This document shows, piece by piece, positions 56,358 through 64,000 of a stretch of 64,000 nucleotides of DNA. Origin of the DNA: Apoderus coryli (lineage: Eukaryota; Arthropoda; Insecta; Coleoptera; Attelabidae). The DNA lies in contig OU452200.1 in assembly GCA_911728435.2 (NCBI GenBank), forward strand, positions 27,481,715 to 27,545,714, written 5' to 3'. A model generated the notes under the pieces. It ran no database searches, was not told the DNA's origin, and saw only the letters and a program-made list of their open reading frames with translations. Positions within the stretch are counted from its first letter, which is position 1. Every line of letters begins with the position of its first letter. A program made the translations under genes and the position numbers.

Positions 56358-58185
56358 CCGGGTGTCCCACCGGAAAGGGTTTCGATCGATTATGGAGAAA
56401 CTACACTGTGGAACAATCTGAAAATCTGGTGTAGTACTTAGGTCGATGGGACCAATTCGGCTAAAATGTTTTCAAGAATCTAGTACTTCCGGGTATGCCG
56501 GAAATGGGTGTCAACTTCCTTGTAATTTTAAACATATTTCATATATAATATGTTATACCTATCGCCAGCCGTTTTCGAAATATTTGAAATTCTATGACAA
56601 AAATGACGTTTTCAGAATAAAGAATAATAACAATTTTTTATTATCTAAAAGCTTCAATAAATAATTCAATTTTTTAGAATATCCGAGGAGATATAGACCT
56701 ACTTTAGGCGCCTACGTATATTTTTTTAGTAAATATTAATACAGGGTATTTGAAAAAAAGGGTAAAAATCAAATTGAAAAAAGTGTCAAAATTCAAAATT
56801 TTTAATTGGCAGCCCCCCATTTTATATTTTTTTACATCATAAATAAGGGCAAGTTTATGAAAGAATGTCTATCCGAAAAACTGATAGTTTTCAAAATATT
56901 GACAAATTTACATTTTTCTATTACAATAGTGATATGAACTTGCAATTTAGTTGATTCTAGTTGGCCATGATGGCTTTCGATAGCAAATAAATAATATGAC
57001 ACTTGTCAAAAATAATCAACAATTATGACAAGTTGTAGATATTAATAATCATGGCGGGCGTATAAATTATACTAACGAATACTATCTAAACTTGTTTATT
57101 ATTTATGGAGAATGTGACAGAGTGTTAACAAGAACGTGACAACAACATTTGCTACCAAATTTTCTTAATGATGTCGTAGGATATGCCATGAAGTACCCCA
57201 GTATAGATATACTACAGCTTCATCGTCACAAATAGGTTTCCTTCGTTTCAATTTTGTCTTTACGAACCCGAAATTATCTATTATCTGTTTAACAACTTTT
57301 GGTGATGGTTTGTGTTTTTCTGGGTATCTGGCAGCAAATGTATCACACGTTCGTGACATCACTCTGACACATTCTCCATAAATAATATACAAATTGAGGT
57401 AGTCTTCTGTAGTATAATTTATACGCCCCGCCATGATTATTACTACTAATTATTATCTACAATTTGTCATAATTGTTGATTATTTTTGACAAGTGTCATC
57501 TTTATTTGCTATCTAAAGCCATCATGGCCAGCTAAAATTAATTAAATTTCAAATTCATATGTGTATGTATGTATACATATGTAATAGAAAAATGTAAAAT
57601 TATCAATATTTTGAAAATTATCAGTTTTTGGGATAGACATCCTTTCATAAACTTGACTTTATTTTTGATGCAAAAAAATATAATTTGGGGGGTTGCCAAT
57701 TAATAATTTTGAATTTTGAGACTTTTTTCAATTTGATTTTTTACCTTTTTTTTCAAATATTTACTAAAAAAATATACGTAGGCGCCAAACTAGGTCTATG
57801 TCTCCTAGGATATGCTAACAAATTAAATTATTAAAGCTTCCATATAATAAAAAATTGTTATTATTCTTTATTCTGAAAACGTCATTTTTGACATAAAATT
57901 TTAAATATTTCTAATTCGGCCGGCGATAGGTATAACACATTATGCATGAAATATGTTTAGAACTACAAGGAGAATCCAAAAAAAAATACAATTTATATAG
58001 GATCGTATTTGAAATAGTATATGTGAAGTTGAGAGCCATTTCCGGTATAACCGGAAGTACTAGATTCTTGAAAACATTTTAGCCGAATTGGTCCCGTTGA
58101 CCTACGGACTACACCTGATTTTCAGAATGTTCCACAGTGTGTGTGATCCATAATCGATCGAATCCTTTCCCGGTGGGACACCCGA
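56358..58185. mobile_element. long-TIR mariner-like element P2
   Basis: The left end CCGGGTGTCCCACCGG and right end (reverse complement CGGGTGTCCCACCGGG) frame 1.83 kb, with TA/AT at the flanks. The arms are inverted copies and are closely related to P1 (same GGAGAAAC, ATTCGGCTAAAATGTTTTCA, CTTCCGG.TAT.CCGGAA and CAAAATTTGAATTTTG-type blocks). The centre is an HTH remnant on the minus strand (57165-57434) and a short inverted relic in the left arm (57090-57160). It is inserted in the SINA-like intron. Confidence 0.85.
57165..57434 (-). pseudogene. N-terminal HTH of mariner-like transposase (in P2)
   Basis: The frame reads MAGRINYTTEDYLNLYIIYG, ECVRVMSRTCDTFAARYPEK, HKPSPKVVKQIIDNFGFVKT, KLKRRKPICDDEAV. 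It starts with the expected YT.ED...M..IYGEC of the DUF4817 HTH and is better preserved at the N-terminus than the P1 copy. It lacks the DDE domain. Confidence 0.7.
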
Positions 58186-58724
58186 TATATGTAAGTTTTT
58201 CCTAATAAATAAATATTAGAATATAATAATATATTGTGCAAGGAACATGAAATGACATATATATTTCCTACGAGTATAATCGTTAGCAGCATGAGCCGCA
58301 GGCGAGTGCTGCAAATCATACGAGTAGGAAATAGTCATTTCGTGTGAGTGTTTTTCATTATATAAAATAGCTTTGAAGCATTCGAAATAAGCAAAATAAT
58401 TTAAACTGTCAATTTTGTTTATTTGTATTGTCGCCGTTGCTATGGTGATTTTTGATAACCGACGATACTTTTGTCTTTACCAGGAAATTTACCCGTGCGT
58501 TTTTAAATATTTAAAGACTGTCGTAGAAAAATAATATTTCAATAATATTTTCTAAGATATCGACAAACAAAAATATTGTATTTACTATATTTAAATTACG
58601 TAATAAAAATATTGGAAATTCTAGGTAAATAAACTTGCGTATAAAGTAGTAAAATGTCCATTCGCTTCTAAAAGTCTTATAAGCAATTTAAATATATTTA
58701 CATGGTTATATTTGCTTGTTTCAG

Positions 58725-58896
58725 GAAAATGTTATAGAATATTACCCGAAGAAGACAAAAAACAGTGCGTTATACAAACAAGCTATGAAGCTTTGTGCAG
58801 CATTATGATGTTTCCATGTAAATTTAATAGAATGGGATGTTCGTATACGTTTAGTTGGAACGAACCAAATGACCATGAAGCGGAATGTCCTTTTAG
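58725..58896 (+). CDS. SINA/SIAH-like E3 ubiquitin ligase, exon 2
   Basis: The acceptor CTTGTTTCAG ends at 58724; the donor GTACTT starts at 58897. The exon reads KCYRILPEEDKKQCVIQTSY, EALCSIMMFPCKFNRMGCSY and TFSWNEPNDHEAECPFR. FPC......GC.........HE..C is the SIAH-type zinc finger (C-x6-C, then H-x4-C), and the preceding segment replaces a canonical RING second half. Codon phase fits exon 1 (109+172 leaves two bases, AG). Substrate-binding exons should lie to the right of the window. Confidence 0.7.
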
Positions 58897-59723
58897 GTAC
58901 TTGTACTAGCTATCTATGTTTTGAAACTATTATAAATACATTATATATAGTATGTATGAGGTGCTACAAATATACAGAGTGATTCATCCTGAGTGGCCTA
59001 TTCAAAGTTCTCGGGAACTACAAAAGATATTTTTGCTGAAACTTTGGGGTTCGGTAATATCGGAAAGGTTCTATATTGATGTACTATTTTCGGGTTTACA
59101 TTACTTCCGGCTATACCGGAAGTAACCACCTACTTTGTTATTTTAAATGGAAGGACCCCATTTTCTATTTTTTGCCAGGTTCCCTATAAAATTTAAAGGC
59201 CACTTTGTTAAGCATTCTCTATACCAAAACCTAACAGATTTTTTCGTACAATTTTTTTTTTGCGAAAAAAGTGACGTTTTTCGACTTCCACAAAAAAATA
59301 AATATTTTTATGATTATTTCATTCAAGCAAGCAAAATTTTAGAATATATGAAAGGGAATACTGAGTATACAAATGATATTGTCCAATGTCGTCAGGCAGT
59401 TGCAGAACAAGATTCAATTGAATTTAAACTTGAACCACGTGTTTACTAGGAAAAGTAAATTTTTTTAAATGGAATGGTATATATACGACTATGCCGTTAG
59501 ATAGACAAAAAAAGTGCCTTTTGAATGATATATTTCTTCCCTATACCTAAAATATTCCATCTTGTGAATTTTTTTACATGTTTGTCTAATACAATGCGCA
59601 ATTTGCAGAAACCATCTAGTAGGCAAATCAACGTTACGTATACAGAAACGTCAAATATTGACAATTATATCATTGTTAATATTACTGCAGTTTGTTTAAC
59701 ATACCAGTTAACGAACTTGAAGA

Positions 59724-59880
59724 AAATGCAACATAATCACTCTAACTTAGATGTTTTTAATTTATTTCAAATCTGTGGACAATACAATCAAGATATTAGT
59801 AGGACATGTAATACATTTAATACTATGTAGGTACTCTAAATTACCGTCGATGAAACCACAGAAATTTAGAAGACTACAGA
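59724..59880 (+). pseudogene. N-terminal HTH remnant of P3 transposase, plus strand
   Basis: The frame reads HNHSNLDVFNLFQICGQYNQ, DISRTCNTFNTM. It matches the N-terminal HTH start (Y...E..DML.IYGECNQN..R....F). It points in the opposite direction to the C-terminal half at 59940-61319. Confidence 0.5.
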
Positions 59881-59939
59881 GAAGTTTTATAATATTTGAA
59901 ATTGTAATATTACACGAAAAAATCTAAAATAAATGTCGA

Positions 59940-61319
59940 AAGTGATTTCCGTTCACTTCTAAACATTTTCGCACCCTTTTATTATCCTCGTTAGTTGTAG
60001 CTCGCCGAATTTCGTCGTTGTCCAAATTCTCAAATTCACGTCTGACCCTTTCTAATAACTCCTCTCTTCTGTTAATATAATAATAATAATAATCCTTTAT
60101 TTAGCATATATGCTATTTTTTTTTACATTGATGTATAAATACATACAAACACAAAAAATATCACTACATTTGTCAACAATTAAAAATTAAAACACACTTA
60201 CAAAACAGAACATAAAATAATTACAAACACAAACAGTCTACTGATCCCCCTTTAGAAATACAGTCAATTTTCTTTTAAATGCCGCAATGGTAGTGCAGTC
60301 CTTCACAGATACTTCCAATTCATTATACCTTACCAGGCCTTTATGAAATAATGCTCTTTCAGAGCATTTTTTGTTTTTTGTTGTAACTCTGAAATTATTT
60401 CTTGTTCTTGTGTTGTAGTCATGAACATCCGAGTTCACAAGCAATTTAGATGTCAGATAACCTGGCGTCAAACCGAGTTTCATTTTATGGATCAGTGTAA
60501 GAGTCCTAAATTCTAAATACTCAGACACCGAAAACCAATCCAGAGACCGCAACATATATTGTATGGGAGTTCATCGACCTACACCAAGAATCGCCCTCAT
60601 AGCTCTATTCTGCAATTTCTGAAGCCGATCTATCTCGTTCTTATTTGCATTGTACAAAATGGAGGCAGAAAATGTATAATGGGGCAATATAAGAGTATTG
60701 TAAGCCATCAATCTTGAATATCTCGTTAATGAAGTGGCTATTCTAACTAAGAAATGTACAGATTTCGCGACTCTTGAAATAACAAACAATACATGGTCTT
60801 TAAAAGTCAGCTTACTATCGATAATAATACCCAAATACTTCATACTTTCCACTCTCTCCACGACTTCACCGTTCATCATTATTTTTGTGTTTAAATTAGA
60901 ATATTCAGCGTGGATGTGTTTATTGCCGAAAATCATAGATTTTGTCTTATAATTGTTGTTTATACACATTTATGCTACCCCACAGGAAAAAGTACATGGG
61001 GGTCCAGTCGGGGGACCTAGCAGGCCAATTCCACGGACCTAAACGGCGAATCCAACGATCTTCAAACATAATATTCAGTTCATTACTCACTTCTGCAGTA
61101 CAATGTGGTGGAGTTCCATCTAATTGGTACCATTGAGTGCCATATTGGTTTAAAATTTGAAACTGTGTTCTGTAATATGTTCAAATATTTTCTCACATTT
61201 AAATTTTCTTTGTAAATATAAAATTCTAATTTACTATCCATTAATAAACAAAACACATTAAAGCGAAAATTATCCTGGTACCCCTTTTTTCGGGTTACGT
61301 GTGGATTTTGATTGTTCAA
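59940..61319 (-). pseudogene. P3 transposase C-terminal half, split by a LINE
   Basis: On the minus strand, 61319-61083 gives NNQNPHVTRKKGYQDNFRFN, then an NVRKYLNILQNT-like stretch. Next, in another frame, come WYQLDGTPPHCTAEV with the second catalytic Asp, RWIRRLGPWNWPARSPDWTP with the third Asp (60976-61130), and FFLWGS. A LINE interrupts here. The reading resumes at 60060-59941 as EELLERVRREFENLDNDEIR and CLEVNGNHFRHLF, the normal C-terminus. Two of three catalytic Asp are kept, but frameshifts and the insertion kill it. Confidence 0.75.
60073..60972 (-). mobile_element. 5'-truncated LINE inside P3
   Basis: It runs from about 60972 (5', truncated) to an (ATT)n 3' end at 60074-60094 (minus-strand reading). 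It codes for the RT C-terminal region: MKYLGIIIDSKLTFKDHV, LVRIATSLTRYSRLMAYNTL, LQKLQNRAMRAILGVGR, then one stop (TGA at 60573-60571), then MLRSLDWFSVSEYLEFRTL, HDYNTRTRNNF and RYNELEVSVKDCTTIAAFK. A nearly open frame indicates recent insertion. The interrupted transposase sequence continues on both sides. Confidence 0.85.
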
Positions 61320-62707
61320 GAAATGTAAATTTCTTCTATCAAAAATGCCTTCCCTACTAAATTTTGCATCATCAGTCGAAATGATCGTATGTTAAACAAA
61401 CAAACTGCAGTAATATAAACAATGAACAATATTTGACGTTTCCGTCTACGTAACGTTGATTATGGCATGTGCCTACTAGATGGTTTCTGCAAATTGCAAA
61501 TTTTATTGTGACAGAAATTTACAAAATTCAAAATATTGGATCGAATATTTTAGTTATAGGGAAGTAATGTATCATTAAAAAGGTTATTTTTTTGTCTATC
61601 GAAGCGCATAGTCCAATATATACCATTCCATTTAAAAAAATTGACTTTTCCTAGGAAACACGTGGTTCAAGTTTAAATTCAATTAAATCTCGTTCTGTAA
61701 CTGCCGGACGACCTTGGACTATATCATTTGTATACTCAGTATTCCCTCTAATGTATTCTAAAATTTTGCTTGCTTGAATGAAATAATCATAAAAATATTG
61801 ATTTTTTTGTAAAAGTAGAAAAATGACAACTTTTCGCAAAAAAAAATTGTAGGAAAAAATCTGTAAGGGTTTCGTATAGGGAATGCTTAACAAAGTGGCC
61901 TTTAAATTTTATAGGGAATCTGAAAAAAAAATTAAAAATGTGGTCCTTTTATTTAAACTAACAAAGTAGGTGGTTACTTCCGGTATAACCGGAAGTACTA
62001 TAAACCCGCAAATAGTACATCAATATAGAACCCTTCCGATATTACCGAACCCCAAAGTTTCAGCCACATATCTTTTGTAGTTCCCGAGAACTTTGAATAG
62101 GCCACTCAGGATGAATCACCCTGTATAGTCACCAAATTTAGTAATAATAGTTATGTTAAGCCTCATTGAATAATTAAAATTTTTATTCTAATTAGGTTAA
62201 GCGCAGAAGGAATGTACAGTAGGTAGACTAGCTCAACCAACCTTTGTACTCGAATTGCTTAAGTCCTTTCACTTCGACCTAAAGAGATCTTGTGTGAATG
62301 ACTCTAATCTAGAGTTTGTGCAGTTACCCTAAACTTTGCATGAAGTTGATGCTCCCTCTGGGGTCCAATGTCTTTGCTTCGTCGGGTATTAAAGTCACCA
62401 TTCCTAGGTATTTCTGTCTTTTGCACAACAGTGCCACGCAATCTCTGTCTCTTTTTAAGGTAAACGCCACTGTGTTAATGAGAAGAGAGATCTAAATTCT
62501 TCTTATTATTCGACGTCGATTATTTTGTTATAATGTTAGCTAGCGGCGAACTCAAGGAATGAACTGAAATTTAGCCTAAATCTTTTATTTGGTTTATGCC
62601 AGCAAAGGGAATATTTGGTAATATTCCAGTGGTAGTTGGTGTAAATCTTCTAGATTTACTTTGGATGATACTATTTTTTTTGAAATCTTTAAACCCCAAT
62701 AATTGTA

Positions 62708-63417
62708 CAGGGTGTTCCGCTCCATTAAATTAATATTAGTTTTTAAATTTATAAAGACAAATATGAAAGTTGTAGTAAAGTTTCTAATGTTTCTAGTATC
62801 GAGTCCGAAAAAACAGCATGGTTTGGTCAAAATGCAGATTAAAAAAATATTTTTTTAATAGAATACTCTACATATCTTTACTTCGTTAAATGGGTATTTT
62901 TTTGTGATTCTAACTATACCAGACACTATATAATTATCTACAATATTAATCACAATAATCATTGTCTGTTAAATGCCAATACCTGTAGTAATGTTCAACA
63001 TCTATCGTTAAATTATTCGCACAAGAACAACAACTAGTGTGTCGTGGAAAGAACATTAAAATGCATTGACAGCTGTCATTTTTGTTGTCTAATTTTTAAC
63101 TTTTATATTAAATGTAATTGAAACTTAGTGAAATATCAAAATTTAATGCTTCATTAAATTATTATTCATATATTAAATTTATTACGACTTTTGTAATAAC
63201 TATTGGAGATTCTCCTATGTCTGATATGGTTAGAATCAGCAAAAATTCCATTTGACGACGTAAAGATACATAGGGTGTAAAAACATATTGATTTAATCTG
63301 CATTTTGGCCAAACCATGCTGTTTTTCGGTCTCAACACTCTAAACATTAGAAAATTTACCACAACTTTCACATTATTTATTTTTTCCTTCTATTTAAAAA
63401 TGAGAAAGTTAAGGGGG
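62708..63417. mobile_element. short palindromic mariner-like element P4
   Basis: The left end is CAGGGTGTTCCGC after TA. The arms (about 62755-62945 and 63205-63380) are inverted copies: GAAAGTTGTAGTAAAGTTTC and AAAAAACAGCATGGTTTGGT on the left against AAACCATGCTGTTTTTCGGT on the right. The right terminus is eroded (approximate). No coding remnant was recognised; it looks like a MITE. Confidence 0.6.
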
Positions 63418-64000
63418 TTGGCAAACTTACATGATTTTTATTCTGCTAATACTACTGTATATTTGCTATATTAATTAATTATCAGTGTAAATTAAGTACT
63501 TAATACGTCTACATTGTCAATGGATTTTCTGAATAGTTTGTAACGAAAGTAAGTGAAGTGCGAAACGAGAACAAATTATACATACATAATAGATATGTTG
63601 AGATACAATATTTACAAAATTAAAGAGATAATCCGCGACCTGATCGTAAAGTTATTTGCAATAAAAAAATCACCTCCACATCAGGTATACTAGATGCTAG
63701 GTTGCTTTGTTTATTTAATTATACACATATATAATTTTAGGAAGGCACAATTTAGTAATCATTTTTAAAATGGAGTAGACTTAATAGAATATAGCCAAAA
63801 ATTGATTGGGGTTTCAGCTCATTATTAAAATAATATTTTTATGAACCATATTTTGATTATGAAAGAAAACATAATATATTTTACATTGTTTAAAATAATT
63901 TAGATTAGGAGAAAAGATAGTTGTTTTCTTTATTTGCAAATTATAATTAGAAAGGTGTGTTTTAAAGTTCGCAACATTGGTTAGTTTTTACTTTTTGATA
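63418..64000. other. AT-rich DNA, no gene seen
   Basis: This would be the continuing intron of the SINA-like gene if that gene has more exons to the right. No splice-bounded coding segment was recognised. Confidence 0.3.

Larger units (their letters stand above)
58975..62123. mobile_element. long-TIR mariner-like element P3, with LINE inserted
   Basis: The ends CAGAGTGATTCATCCTGAGT and (reverse complement) CAGGGTGATTCATCCTGAGT are flanked by TA on both sides. The arms are about 730 bp each (58975-59706, 61390-62123). At about 125-140 bp from the ends is ACTTCCGG.TATACCGGAAGT. The arms encode the same chance peptide (KNKYFYDYFIQASKILEYM) on opposite strands. The centre holds transposase remnants and a LINE at about 60073-60972. 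Confidence 0.85.

Noticed and set aside
59147..59449. 100-codon plus-strand frame in the left arm of P3
   Set aside because: The same peptide appears from the right arm on the other strand; it is conserved because the arms are inverted copies, not because it is a gene.

Overview
This is an AT-rich eukaryotic window. Genes are split into small exons by GT-AG introns, and long stretches hold decayed transposons and simple repeats. The gene families (fatty acyl-CoA reductase, a DCXR-type dehydrogenase, a SINA-like ubiquitin ligase) and the transposons (mariner, piggyBac, hAT, jockey/I-type LINEs, Mutator-like domain) point to an insect. I cannot fix the order.

Host genes. (1) Minus strand, 10080 to 4379: first three exons of an L-xylulose/carbonyl reductase-like short-chain dehydrogenase; the catalytic half should lie beyond the left edge. 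(2) Minus strand, 42567 to 22664: eight exons of a fatty acyl-CoA reductase (FAR), with all splice phases agreeing and introns up to 6.5 kb. (3) Plus strand, 53141 to 58896: two exons of a SIAH/SINA-like protein with a 5.5 kb intron, continuing past the right edge. A possible unknown exon lies at the extreme left (1-125, minus).

Mobile DNA by region. 0.66-1.04 kb: Mutator-like domain fragment. 4.8-5.3 kb: mariner-like remnant. 7.15-8.41 kb: nearly full-length but broken mariner. 10.8, 12.4, 19.1, 22.2, 30.1 and 37.5-38.2 kb: foldbacks and hairpins. 15.4-18.3 kb: hAT element with a second element nested inside. 23.3-24.65 kb: internally deleted piggyBac-like element with intact TTAA ends. 24.7-26.2 kb: element with 30-bp terminal repeats and an unclassified DDE-like transposase remnant. 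28.5-29.2, 49.3-52.7, 54.9-56.0 and 60.1-61.0 kb: non-LTR retrotransposons. 42.85-44.93, 56.36-58.19, 58.98-62.12 and 62.7-63.4 kb: long-terminal-inverted-repeat mariner-like elements, most flanked by TA.

The least explained signals are short motifs at scattered sites with a hammerhead-ribozyme-like core (CTGANGA, self-complementary stem, GAAAC) and different stem sequences, and the palindromic mariner-like elements, which share a subterminal CCGGTATAACCGG-type palindrome and carry helix-turn-helix remnants in both arms. I found no complete RNA gene, CRISPR array or prokaryotic operon.
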